DNA of 14,036 nt from Bacteroidia bacterium (GCA_022402405.1 JAKRSG010000197.1:1-14036), one strand, 5' to 3'. Shown: positions 7,218 to 13,835, numbered from the stretch's first letter. Translations and numbers: made by a program. Notes: generated from the sequence alone by a model not told the origin.

Positions 7218-8209
7218 CTTAACTGAGGCTCTGCTTGATAATGAATGGCAACTTTCTCGAGTATGGCTAAAATTTCGTCTTCGTTTTCGGCCTGAACCAA
7301 TTGGGTTCTGAACTCCTTAAAATGGTGGAGCCCTTTGAAGTAAGGTGCGTAGTGCCTGCGCATTTCGAAAATTCCCGCACGCATTCCTTTCCATGCAACC
7401 GACTTCTCAAGGTGGGTTTTACAAACGTCAATTCGTTGCTCAATACTTGGTGGCGGCAAATGTTTTCCGGTTTCTAGGAAATATTTTATTTCGTTAAAAA
7501 TCCAAGGATAACCGATGGCCGCTCTGCCAATCATAATGCCATCTACACCAAATTTATTTTTATATTCGAGGGCTTTTTCTGGCGAATCTATATCTCCATT
7601 CCCAAATACCGGAATTTTTATTCGTGGGTTGTCTTTAATTTTAGCAATAAGGGTCCAATCAGCCTCTCCTTTATACAATTGTGCACGGGTTCTGCCATGA
7701 ACAGTTAATGCTTGTATGCCCACATCCTGTAGGCGTTCCGCCACTTCTTCTACATTTTTTGAGTTTTCATCCCAGCCCAATCTGGTTTTTACCGTTACGG
7801 GTAAATGGGTAGCTTTAACCACCGATTCTGTGAGTTTTACCATTTTGGGTAAATCTTTTAAAATGGCCGCTCCAGCTCCTTTACAAACTACTTTTTTAAC
7901 CGGACAGCCGAAGTTAATATCTACTAAATCGGGCTCGGCAACCGATACAATTTGGGTGGCTAATGCCATCGCTTCTTCGTCGCCACCAAAGATTTGTATG
8001 CCTATAGGTCGCTCATAATCAAATATGTCTAGCTTTTGCTTGCTTTTAATAGCATCGCGAATTAGTCCTTCCGAAGAGATAAATTCGGTGTACATTAAAT
8101 CGGCGCCATTGGCTTTGCAAACGGCTCTAAAAGGAGGGTCGCTCACATCTTCCATAGGTGCGAGTAATAAAGGGAAATCTCCTAAGTCTATTTTACCAAT
8201 TTTTGCCAC
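7214..8209 (-). CDS. dusB: tRNA-dihydrouridine synthase, DusB type
   Basis: This is an FMN-dependent enzyme that reduces uridine to dihydrouridine in the tRNA D-loop, using NAD(P)H; it is cytoplasmic. The protein of 331 aa has the normal length. The N-terminal barrel shows LLLAPMEDVSD (14-24), IQIFGG (71-76), INFGCP with catalytic Cys102, VTVKTRLGW with Lys141, VHGRTR with His171, GNGDI (203-207) and IGRAAIG (227-233), all Dus signatures. The C-terminal helical domain follows from about 250. The start is GTG at 8209: no in-frame ATG lies between it and the upstream stop at 8246-8248, and MAKIGKIDLGDFPLL matches the usual N-terminus. It is divergent from the CPBP gene, with 53 bases between the starts. 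Confidence 0.96.
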   Translation of the reverse strand: MAKIGKIDLGDFPLLLAPMEDVSDPPFRAVCKANGADLMYTEFISSEGLIRDAIKSKQKLDIFDYERPIGIQIFGGDEEAMALATQIVSVAEPDLVDINFGCPVKKVVCKGAGAAILKDLPKMVKLTESVVKATHLPVTVKTRLGWDENSKNVEEVAERLQDVGIQALTVHGRTRAQLYKGEADWTLIAKIKDNPRIKIPVFGNGDIDSPEKALEYKNKFGVDGIMIGRAAIGYPWIFNEIKYFLETGKHLPPPSIEQRIDVCKTHLEKSVAWKGMRAGIFEMRRHYAPYFKGLHHFKEFRTQLVQAENEDEILAILEKVAIHYQAEPQLS

Positions 8210-8236
8210 TAGCTTATCTTTAATGTATATTGCGTA

Positions 8237-8244
8237 CGAAAGTA
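8237..8244 (-). promoter_or_regulatory. Possible -7 box for dusB
   Basis: On the minus strand TACTTTCG differs from TAnnTTTG at one base and lies 27 bases upstream of the GTG start. No convincing -33 element is seen. It sits in the 53-base divergent gap, which must also hold the promoter of the CPBP operon; no clear plus-strand box is visible there. Confidence 0.3.
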
Positions 8245-8262
8245 ATTAAAATAGATAAAAGT

Positions 8263-9195
8263 ATGAACGAAAATAGCTCCCGTATAATGGGATATTTCGG
8301 TAAAATTTTGATATTAACCGGAATGGTGCTGGTGTTTGGCAGTCTTGGTGTGCTGTTGAGCAATGGATTGGTGCAATTAATTTTTAAGGTAGATTTATCT
8401 GCTGTAAATTTCGCTGATATAAAAAAGGAAGATGTAGCCATCATTTCTAGTTTAAAATTATATCAGACCATTGGTGGAGGTATAGGTATGTTTTTAGTGC
8501 CAGCATTATTGTTTCCTGCGGCTATTAAATATCCAGTGAACACCTTAATTATGTACCAAAATAGAGTTTATAAAAAGTTGGTATACCTGGGTGTATTAGC
8601 CATTATTATATCAGTTCCTGCCATTTCATGGATGTACGAGCTTAATAAAAGCATGCGTTTCCCTGAAGCTTGGGCAGATTTTGAAACCAAAATTCGATTA
8701 ATGGAAGAACAAGCAGAGGCTATTACTAAACTTTTTGTTGCCGCTGATTCTATCCCTATGTTATTGGTAAATTTGGTCGTTGTAGCGCTAGTGCCTGCCA
8801 TTTGTGAGGAGTTTTTCTTTAGAGGTATTTTGCTACAATATACGCGCTTTGTTTTTGATAATTCGTGGATTGCTATCTTGGTTTCGGCCATTGTTTTTAG
8901 TGGCTTTCACGGACAATTCTACGGATTCTTACCTCGTTTTGCGCTAGGTGTTTTGCTAGGTTATCTGTTTTTAAATAGTGGTTCCATTTATATTCCAATT
9001 GTGGCCCACTTTGCCAATAATGCCTTGGCGGTTCTACTCATTTATTTTGAAAAAGAATTGGCAGCATTTCCCATCTTTGCTCCCGATTATCATTTTGCTT
9101 GGTATTGGGGAATTCTATCTACTATAGCTTGTGCTGCATTAGCTTATTATACAAGATTGAGTTTTATTCAGGCCATTTATAAAATCAGAAAATAA
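8263..9195 (+). CDS. CPBP family intramembrane glutamic protease
   Basis: This is a polytopic inner-membrane protein of 310 aa from the CPBP (CaaX protease and bacteriocin-processing, Abi/ABC1) family. Six to eight hydrophobic segments are visible. All three family motifs are present: EEFFFR (Glu182, Glu183, Arg187), FSGFH (His216) and HFANN (His249, Asn253). These are the residues that form the active site in the Rce1-type proteases, so it is predicted to be catalytically active. The start chosen is ATG 8263. An in-frame TTG at 8230 would add 11 polar residues and is less likely. It is the first gene of a plus-strand operon with the DUF2007 gene (8-base gap) and cdsA. The substrate is unknown; Bacteroidota often carry CPBP genes beside this pair, and this statement is from memory. 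Confidence 0.93.
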   Translation: MNENSSRIMGYFGKILILTGMVLVFGSLGVLLSNGLVQLIFKVDLSAVNFADIKKEDVAIISSLKLYQTIGGGIGMFLVPALLFPAAIKYPVNTLIMYQNRVYKKLVYLGVLAIIISVPAISWMYELNKSMRFPEAWADFETKIRLMEEQAEAITKLFVAADSIPMLLVNLVVVALVPAICEEFFFRGILLQYTRFVFDNSWIAILVSAIVFSGFHGQFYGFLPRFALGVLLGYLFLNSGSIYIPIVAHFANNALAVLLIYFEKELAAFPIFAPDYHFAWYWGILSTIACAALAYYTRLSFIQAIYKIRK

Positions 9196-9203
9196 TATCC
9201 TAC

Positions 9204-9416
9204 ATGGAAAATTGGGTTAAGGTATATAAATCAGGAAGTGCCATAGATGCCGAAATTGTGAAAGATATGTTGTTAGAACAAAATATTGAGGCCGTGGTGG
9301 TAAATAAAATAGATAGTTCTCTTAACTTTGGCGAGGCTTCTGTTTTGTGCATGGCAGAAAAAGAGGAAGCTGCAAAGGAGTTTATTAAAAGCAATTTTTC
9401 AAACGAACATGAGTAA
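9204..9416 (+). CDS. DUF2007 family small protein
   Basis: This is a 70-aa soluble protein of the DUF2007 family (Pfam describes it as a putative prokaryotic signal-transducing protein). The visible features are the WVKVYKSGSAIDAEIVKDML start, a strand EAVVVNK, the DSS turn, and a GEASVLCMAEKEEAAKEFI segment that completes a ferredoxin-like alpha-beta fold. No catalytic residues can be assigned. It begins 8 bases after the CPBP gene, and its last 8 bases overlap the start of cdsA in a different frame. Translational coupling is therefore likely, and a role linked to membrane lipid synthesis is a guess from position only. Confidence 0.88.
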   Translation: MENWVKVYKSGSAIDAEIVKDMLLEQNIEAVVVNKIDSSLNFGEASVLCMAEKEEAAKEFIKSNFSNEHE

Positions 9417-10221
9417 TTTTTGGCAACGTGCCATCACAGGCAGTCTATTTGTCGTAACCCTTGTATTATGCACCATTCTTAGCGAGTGGAGTTTTTTTAT
9501 CTTATTATTTGCTATTAATTTTTTGTGCTTGCTCGAGTTCTTTGAGCTCATGCTGCCAGATAAAAATTGGATAGAAAAATACTTGGGTGTTATCGCAGGA
9601 AGTATCATTAATTTGATGTTCGTTTTTATTATTAGGGGAGATTTGTCTCATGGCTGGTTTTATCACTTAATTCCAGTTTTTATGATTTTATTTCTGGTTA
9701 AGTTATTCGAAAATACTGGTCGTGAATTTGATACGCTTGCCTTTCAATTTTTAGGCATTATCTACATTTGTTTGCCAATTAGCATGCTGGCAGATTTGGG
9801 CTATTTTAATGCACTCAGTTATAGTTTTAGTCTGCCACTTGGATTTTTTATCCTTCAATGGAGCAGCGATACTTTCGCCTATTTGGTTGGTAGGCAGTTT
9901 GGCAAACACAAACTTTTTGAACGTATCAGCCCCAAAAAAACCATCGAGGGATTCGTTGGTGCTATTCTGTTAACTGTAGCTGTAGCCTATTTGTTAAGCA
10001 GGTTTTGGGATGATATTAGCAGCACCGATTGGATGATTGTAGGTGCCATCGTGGTAGTTTTTGGCACTTTAGGCGATTTAGTAGAGTCTTTGTTAAAAAG
10101 AAATCTATCTATCAAAGATAGTGGTTCTATACTTCCTGGTCACGGCGGCGTACTAGATAGATTCGATGGGGTATTTATGTCTGCCCCCGCTGTTTACTTC
10201 TACTTATTGCTAAGTAATTAA
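9409..10221 (+). CDS. cdsA: Phosphatidate cytidylyltransferase
   Basis: This inner-membrane enzyme makes CDP-diacylglycerol from phosphatidic acid and CTP, the branch point of phospholipid synthesis. The protein of 270 aa has about seven to eight hydrophobic segments. The C-terminal CDP-alcohol signature is intact: Ser227-LLKR, KDSG (236-239), PGHGG (243-247) and DRFD (250-253). SSDTFAY (152-158) and SPKKTIEG (174-181) are the other conserved motifs. The start is ATG 9409, inside the end of the DUF2007 gene; it gives the family's normal N-terminus MSNFWQRAITG. An in-frame ATG at 9328 would add 27 basic residues that come from the overlapping gene's frame and was rejected. It is the last gene of this operon. 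Confidence 0.96.
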   Translation: MSNFWQRAITGSLFVVTLVLCTILSEWSFFILLFAINFLCLLEFFELMLPDKNWIEKYLGVIAGSIINLMFVFIIRGDLSHGWFYHLIPVFMILFLVKLFENTGREFDTLAFQFLGIIYICLPISMLADLGYFNALSYSFSLPLGFFILQWSSDTFAYLVGRQFGKHKLFERISPKKTIEGFVGAILLTVAVAYLLSRFWDDISSTDWMIVGAIVVVFGTLGDLVESLLKRNLSIKDSGSILPGHGGVLDRFDGVFMSAPAVYFYLLLSN

Positions 10222-10292
10222 AATCAAATTAATTTCGGTCTGAACCTAAGCTAATTTTCAAGCATTTTTGTGCATAAAAATCAGTTTATAAT

Positions 10293-10324
10293 TTTTTTAC
10301 AATGAGCCTTTTTTTTGTAAAAAA
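10293..10324. repeat. AT-rich hairpin between cdsA and gdh
   Basis: TTTTTTACAA (10293-10302) and TTGTAAAAAA (10315-10324) are a perfect 10-base inverted repeat with a 12-base spacer. It could be a weak terminator of the cdsA operon or an operator, since it covers the -33 region of the putative gdh promoter. There is no GC-rich core, so efficient termination is doubtful. Confidence 0.4.
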
Positions 10325-10329
10325 TTAGT

Positions 10330-10337
10330 TAGGTTTG
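10330..10337 (+). promoter_or_regulatory. Putative -7 box of gdh
   Basis: TAGGTTTG matches TAnnTTTG exactly, 28 bases upstream of the ATG. The nearest TTTG (10314-10317) is only 12 bases upstream, shorter than the normal spacing, and it lies in the AT-rich hairpin. A separate promoter here fits with gdh having its own terminator at 11668-11709. Confidence 0.45.
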
Positions 10338-10365
10338 CCGCACCTTACAAATAATAAAAACACCT

Positions 10366-11646
10366 ATGTCAGGCAAAGAAAATGTAATTAAACACAGCTC
10401 GGAAAATCCTTTCGAGTCAATGATGTCTAGATTTGATGAAGCCGCTCGTATTATCGGCTTAGATGAAAGTGATTATAACGTGCTCAAAGCACCGCAAAAA
10501 GCCGTGATTGTGAATATTCCGGTTACTATGGACAATGGAAAAGTTCGTGTATTCGAAGGATTCCGTGTAGTTCATAACGCTAATTTGGGACCTTCTAAAG
10601 GTGGTATCCGTTATAGCATGGATGTTCATTTAGATGAAGTGAAAGCCCTTGCAGCGTGGATGACATGGAAGTGCGCCGTTGTGGGTATTCCGTATGGTGG
10701 TGGTAAAGGCGGTATTAAGTGCGATCCTCGTTCAATGAGTAAAGGCGAGTTAGAGCGCTTAACACGTGCTTACACCGATTTAATGGTAGATGTATTTGGT
10801 CCGGATAAGGATATTCCTGCTCCAGATATGGGTACTGGTCAACAAGAAATGGCCTGGATAATGGACGAGTATTCTAAATTAAAAGGATACAGCACTCCAG
10901 CAGTAGTTACCGGTAAACCACTTGTATTAGGTGGTTCATTAGGTAGAGTAGAAGCAACAGGTAGAGGCGTTATGGTGTCTACTCGCTCTGCTTTGTCTAA
11001 ATTAAAAATTAGTCCAGTTGGTGCCACTACCGCCGTTCAAGGTTTTGGTAATGTAGGTTCAATCTCTGCAAAATTATTAGCATCACAAGGAATGAAAGTG
11101 TTAGCTATCAGTGATGTTAGCGGTGCTTATCATAATGCTGATGGTATTGACGTTGAAGGTGCTATTGCCTACAGAGATAGCAATAACGGTACTTTAGAAG
11201 GATTTACTGGTGGTACAAAAATTACCAATGCAGAGCTTTTAGAACTAGAAGTAGATGTATTAGTACCAGCTGCTATGGAAGATCAAATCACTGCTGAAAA
11301 TGCCGATAGAATTCGTGCTAAAGTAATAGTAGAAGGTGCTAACGGACCAACTTCTGCAAGTGCTGATACCATTTTAAACAACAAAGGAATTATGGTTGTT
11401 CCAGATATTTTAGCAAATGCTGGTGGTGTTACGGTAAGTTATTTCGAGTGGGTTCAGAACAGATTAGGTTATTTCTGGACAGAAGAGCGAGTATACCGTA
11501 GAGCAGATAGAGTTATGAAAACAGCTTTTGAAGCGGTTTACCAAGCAAGTATAGAACACAATTGCAGTTTAAGAATTGCTGCTTATGTGGTAGCTATCGG
11601 TAAGGTGGCTGAGGTAGAAAAATTACGTGGTAAATTTGGTTTATAA
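10366..11646 (+). CDS. gdhA: Glutamate dehydrogenase (Glu/Leu/Phe/Val family)
   Basis: This cytoplasmic enzyme interconverts glutamate with 2-oxoglutarate and ammonia. The 426-aa protein is the usual size of the hexameric NAD-type class. The substrate domain shows GGIRYS (79-84), MTWKCAVVGIPYGGGKGGI (99-117) with Lys102 and catalytic Lys114, and PAPDMGTG with catalytic Asp154. The Rossmann domain has GFGNVG (226-231) and Asp250 at the end of strand beta 2 (AISDVSG), which favours NAD over NADP. EGANGPTSASAD (323-334) and VPDILANAGGVTVSYFEWVQN are family signatures. Specificity for glutamate, rather than leucine or valine, is inferred from the overall sequence type. It sits alone between cdsA and psd, flanked by a promoter box and a terminator hairpin. 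Confidence 0.95.
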   Translation: MSGKENVIKHSSENPFESMMSRFDEAARIIGLDESDYNVLKAPQKAVIVNIPVTMDNGKVRVFEGFRVVHNANLGPSKGGIRYSMDVHLDEVKALAAWMTWKCAVVGIPYGGGKGGIKCDPRSMSKGELERLTRAYTDLMVDVFGPDKDIPAPDMGTGQQEMAWIMDEYSKLKGYSTPAVVTGKPLVLGGSLGRVEATGRGVMVSTRSALSKLKISPVGATTAVQGFGNVGSISAKLLASQGMKVLAISDVSGAYHNADGIDVEGAIAYRDSNNGTLEGFTGGTKITNAELLELEVDVLVPAAMEDQITAENADRIRAKVIVEGANGPTSASADTILNNKGIMVVPDILANAGGVTVSYFEWVQNRLGYFWTEERVYRRADRVMKTAFEAVYQASIEHNCSLRIAAYVVAIGKVAEVEKLRGKFGL

Positions 11647-11667
11647 TTAATTTAAACAAACGCCGCT

Positions 11668-11709
11668 AAAGGCACGGTAATTCCTAGTTTTAGGGGTTTC
11701 GTGCCTTTT
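11668..11709 (+). terminator. Hairpin terminator after gdh
   Basis: AAAGGCACG (11668-11676) pairs perfectly with CGTGCCTTT (11700-11708), with an internal CCTA/TAGG stem (11683-11686 and 11691-11694) in the loop. The T-run after it is short (TTTTG), so it may be a modest terminator. It lies 22 bases after the gdh stop. Confidence 0.65.
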
Positions 11710-11731
11710 GTGGTATATAATAGGTACATAT

Positions 11732-12388
11732 ATGATACATAGAGAAGGTAAAGCAACAATTTTTATTTCATTGCTAGTATTAACTGGCTTAAACGCCCTT
11801 GTTTATTGGCTAGCTCCAGACTTAACTTGGTTGCAAAATATCGTTATTTTTATTTCGGTTGTGCTGCTTGGAATTGTATTGCAGTTTTTTAGAAACCCAT
11901 CTATCCAAGTTAATTTTGGAGAAAACTTCGTACTCTCACCTGCCGATGGTAAAGTGGTGGTAATAGAAGAAGTAGAAGAACCAGAATATTTTAAAGGTAA
12001 GAGATTGCAGGTTTCGGTATTTATGAACCCATTTAATGTACACGTAAACAGAAATCCCATTGCTGGCGTGGTTAAGTATTTTAAATACCATCCAGGAAAA
12101 TATTTGGTAGCTTGGCATCCTAAAAGTTCTACCGAAAACGAAAGAACTACCACAGTTATTCAGCATGCTAATGGAACCGAAGTGTTGTTTAGACAAATTG
12201 CTGGAGCTTTAGCTAAACGTATTTGCTGGTACGTAAAAGAAGGTATGCCTGTAAAACAAGGTGGCGAAATGGGCTTCATCAAATTTGGTTCTCGTGTAGA
12301 TTTATATTTACCACTAGATTCTAAAATTACTGTAGAGTTGAACCAAGTAGTTAAAGGTGGCAAAACGGTATTGGCAGAAATAAATTAA
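11732..12388 (+). CDS. psd: Phosphatidylserine decarboxylase, short (PSD-A) type proenzyme
   Basis: This enzyme decarboxylates phosphatidylserine to phosphatidylethanolamine at the inner membrane, using a pyruvoyl group made by self-cleavage. The 218-aa protein belongs to the short PSD family. Two hydrophobic segments (about 8-27 and 34-52) anchor it. SPADGKV contains Asp72 and FNVHVNR contains His104, consistent with the Asp-His-Ser self-processing site. The cleavage motif is FGS (FIKFGSRVDLYLP), so the chain would be cut between Gly186 and Ser187, with Ser187 becoming the pyruvoyl group of the small alpha subunit. The start is ATG 11732; an in-frame TTG at 11708 lies in the gdh terminator and is unlikely. 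It works downstream of CdsA. The phosphatidylserine synthase gene is not in this window. Confidence 0.95.
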   Translation: MIHREGKATIFISLLVLTGLNALVYWLAPDLTWLQNIVIFISVVLLGIVLQFFRNPSIQVNFGENFVLSPADGKVVVIEEVEEPEYFKGKRLQVSVFMNPFNVHVNRNPIAGVVKYFKYHPGKYLVAWHPKSSTENERTTTVIQHANGTEVLFRQIAGALAKRICWYVKEGMPVKQGGEMGFIKFGSRVDLYLPLDSKITVELNQVVKGGKTVLAEIN

Positions 12389-12411
12389 TACTTTTTTAAG
12401 AAATTAATCGT

Positions 12412-12419
12412 TAACTTCG
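12412..12419 (+). promoter_or_regulatory. Possible -7 box for the 12440 gene
   Basis: TAACTTCG is one base from TAnnTTTG and lies 20 bases before the ATG. No TTG -33 element is seen at the usual distance, so this is a weak call. Read-through from psd, which ends 51 bases before this gene, is the alternative. Confidence 0.3.
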
Positions 12420-12439
12420 TATCACTAAATTTTATTATT

Positions 12440-12733
12440 ATGAAAAAATTAATCGTTTTAGGTGCATTAGTTGCTTTTGGATATTTTAACACAAACGCTC
12501 AAACAGCTTCTTCAACTGTGCCTTCTTCTAATGCTACTGTTGTTCATGAAATGTCGAACGACAAACCTGCAAAAGCCGACAGAAAAAAGAAGAAAAATAA
12601 AGGCAAAGAGTGCAGCACAGACAAAGCTAAATCTTGCGGAACAGAATCATCTGCTTCTGGCGAAAAGAAAGCTTGTTGCAGTCACAAAAAAGCCGAAGCT
12701 ACTGCTCCTGCAGAAGTTGCTCCAGCAAAATAA
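12440..12733 (+). CDS. Small exported Lys/Ala-rich, Cys-containing protein
   Basis: This is a 97-aa protein I cannot name. It has a clear Sec signal peptide (1-20, MKKLIVLGALVAFGYF, ending TNAQ). The mature part is low in complexity: a Ser/Thr/Val stretch (21-35), a very basic patch KADRKKKKNKGK (45-56), then four cysteines at 58, 66, 79 and 80 (ECST, SCGT, ACCSH) with His82, and an Ala/Pro/Glu tail. There is no lipobox. The Cys-His cluster could bind a metal ion or form disulfides in the periplasm. It has a typical ATG context and is followed by a strong terminator, which supports a real, expressed gene. Similar small exported proteins are common in Bacteroidota without known function. Confidence 0.75.
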   Translation: MKKLIVLGALVAFGYFNTNAQTASSTVPSSNATVVHEMSNDKPAKADRKKKKNKGKECSTDKAKSCGTESSASGEKKACCSHKKAEATAPAEVAPAK

Positions 12734-12755
12734 TTTTATATCAAAATTTGATTGT

Positions 12756-12788
12756 AAAAGCCGAATACGAAAGTGTTCGGCTTTTTTT
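12756..12788 (+). terminator. Strong Rho-independent terminator
   Basis: A 13-base stem (12756-12768 with 12773-12785, one G-T pair) closes on a GAAA tetraloop of the GNRA type. The right arm runs into seven Ts (12782-12788). It sits 23 bases after the stop of the small exported protein gene and is the clearest intrinsic terminator in the window. The left A-run makes it partly bidirectional. Confidence 0.92.
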
Positions 12789-12810
12789 ATGTTTATTGAA
12801 TGCTCAATTC

Positions 12811-13037
12811 CTAATTACTGCTGTCCGAGATAATGTCTGAGATTCTTCGCTGACGCTCTGATGACGCGCTACTCGCATGTTTTCTGGCAGGAGACTTGGA
12901 GGCAGCGAAGCTGCCTCCAAGTCTCCTGCCTTTTAGTTATAAAGTATTGTCATCCTGAGCGTAACGAAGTGAAGCGAAGGATCTTCATTCTTGTAGTAGG
13001 ATTTTCCCAGACAGCAGTGATTTCTAATTACTACTGT
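12811..13037. repeat. Composite inverted repeat element around a long hairpin
   Basis: This fills most of the 430-base stretch without a gene between 12734 and 13163. The right part starts with GTCATCCTGAGCG (12949-12961) and continues to GCGAAGGATCT (12974-12984) and GACAGCAGTGAT (13010-13021). The left part holds the same landmarks in inverted order and orientation: ATTACTGCTGTC (12814-12825), then GATTCTTCGC (12841-12850) and GATGAC (12860-12865). It is a shorter, diverged copy. The outer ends match at 11 of 12 bases. CTAATTACTGCTGT (12811-12824) recurs as CTAATTACTACTGT (13024-13037) in direct orientation, with one mismatch. GTCATCCTGAGCG...GAAGGATC is a dispersed repeat I recall from Bacteroidota genomes. 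No protein is encoded. The stretch from 13038 to 13136 is AT-rich and shows nothing else. Confidence 0.75.
12886..12930. repeat. Perfect 21-base-pair hairpin at the centre of the repeat element
   Basis: The arms 12886-12906 and 12910-12930 are exactly complementary over 21 bases with a GAA loop (12907-12909). The arms begin GGCAGGAGAC and end GTCTCCTGCC, are GC-rich, and stand out from the AT-rich surroundings. TTTT runs flank it on both sides, so it may terminate transcription, but the length and perfection exceed ordinary terminators. Confidence 0.9.
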
Positions 13038-13136
13038 AAGGATAAATCTTAATGTGCATTTTGCCGAATTCCTTGATGATAAAATAATCAAAAATAAAGT
13101 TTAAAATCTAAAATAATCAACAATATAAATTTTACT

Positions 13137-13157
13137 ATACTATAAATAGTATTTTTG
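13137..13157 (+). promoter_or_regulatory. Promoter box overlapped by a palindrome, before the 13164 gene
   Basis: TATTTTTG (13150-13157) matches TAnnTTTG exactly and is followed by AGGCAA and the ATG at 13164, so transcription would begin almost at the start codon. The palindrome ATACTAT-AA-ATAGTAT (13137-13152) overlaps its 5' edge and could be an operator. No TTG -33 element is seen in the AT-rich sequence upstream. Confidence 0.45.
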
Positions 13158-13163
13158 AGGCAA

Positions 13164-13835
13164 ATGAAACAAGGTTTTCTCAAGGGTTTTGGTCCGGCAC
13201 AAATTATCATTCCGCTGTTAAATATTATCGCCATGATTTATATACAGCCCTTCGTGGTGCCGTATTATGGCATGGTGTTCCCGTATAACTTCTTGTACTT
13301 GATTATCGTGTTCAGTGCACCTCTTTGGATATACATTCCTGCCGCCATTTTAATCTTTCCTTTTGCTTGGATATTCACCAAAATTCAAGGCTCACATAAA
13401 CGGGTATTTATTCCGTGGCTAGGCAAAGCATTCTTAGCAGTAAATCTTGTATTCTTAATGCTGAACCTACTCTTAGTATCCACTAAGTTTTTTATGAATC
13501 ATGAACCTTTCCCAAAAATAGTTTATGCACAAATAAGGGATAAGGCCAATGGTTGCGACTCATTGCGTAGGGGTCATTTTAAGAGTAGAAACAGATATAT
13601 CTTTCGCAAAGATTCGGTTCAGACCGAAATAAGCCTGAATTTAAAAGATACGTTTTTGTATAGGGTAACTTGGCTAAACGACTGCGAATATCGTTTGATA
13701 AACATGGGCGAGTCTGGCGCAATGAACGACACCTTGGATGTAAAAATTACCAACCAAACGCCCGATTATTACGAGGGTTTCTTGCGTTCTGGAAACTATG
13801 CCATTTACACAAGAGTGTTAAAAAAATGGGAGTAA
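13164..13835 (+). CDS. Membrane protein with soluble C-terminal domain, function unknown
   Basis: This is a 223-aa protein I cannot name. The N-terminal half is hydrophobic, with three to four membrane segments (about 10-28, 40-58, 58-74 and 86-108 counted from ATG 13164). The C-terminal half (about 125-223) is soluble and beta-rich: it runs CDSLRRGHF, a KDSVQTEISL strand, then YRVTWLNDCEYRLI and an NYAIYTRVLKKW end. This CDS-start, CEY-middle layout resembles a domain found in small exported Bacteroidota proteins, some of which I recall being mislabelled as topoisomerase IV; this is from memory. The domain probably faces the periplasm. The alternative TTG start at 13155 lies inside the promoter box and was rejected. 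The gene stands alone and converges with icd. Confidence 0.8.
   Translation: MKQGFLKGFGPAQIIIPLLNIIAMIYIQPFVVPYYGMVFPYNFLYLIIVFSAPLWIYIPAAILIFPFAWIFTKIQGSHKRVFIPWLGKAFLAVNLVFLMLNLLLVSTKFFMNHEPFPKIVYAQIRDKANGCDSLRRGHFKSRNRYIFRKDSVQTEISLNLKDTFLYRVTWLNDCEYRLINMGESGAMNDTLDVKITNQTPDYYEGFLRSGNYAIYTRVLKKWE

Noticed and set aside
8230..8262. Upstream TTG start for the CPBP gene
   Set aside because: It would add 11 polar residues of no evident purpose and lies in the short divergent promoter region. ATG 8263 is better.
9328..9408. Upstream extension of cdsA from an ATG at 9328
   Set aside because: The added 27 residues are the second frame of the DUF2007 gene and do not look like a CdsA N-terminus. 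ATG 9409 gives the normal start.
10232..10246. 15-base match ATTTCGGTCTGAACC, present inverted at 13616-13630
   Set aside because: One copy is inside a coding region. A single 15-base match in 14 kb on either strand is not far from chance, and no flanking similarity was seen.
11708..11731. Upstream TTG start for psd
   Set aside because: It falls within the gdh terminator stem. MIHREGKA from ATG 11732 is the usual N-terminal type.
12471..12840. Two open frames overlapping the small exported protein and its terminator
   Set aside because: They are out-of-frame shadows, translate the terminator hairpin, and have Leu/Lys-rich or Cys/Ser-rich nonsense composition, while the 12440 frame has a proper signal peptide.
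12861..13052. 63-codon open frame across the repeat element, containing CHPERNEVKRR
   Set aside because: The peptide is simply the translation of the GTCATCCTGAGCG-type repeat read in one frame. CHPERSE-like peptides of this kind are well-known spurious predictions. The frame also runs through the 21-base hairpin and has no start signal.
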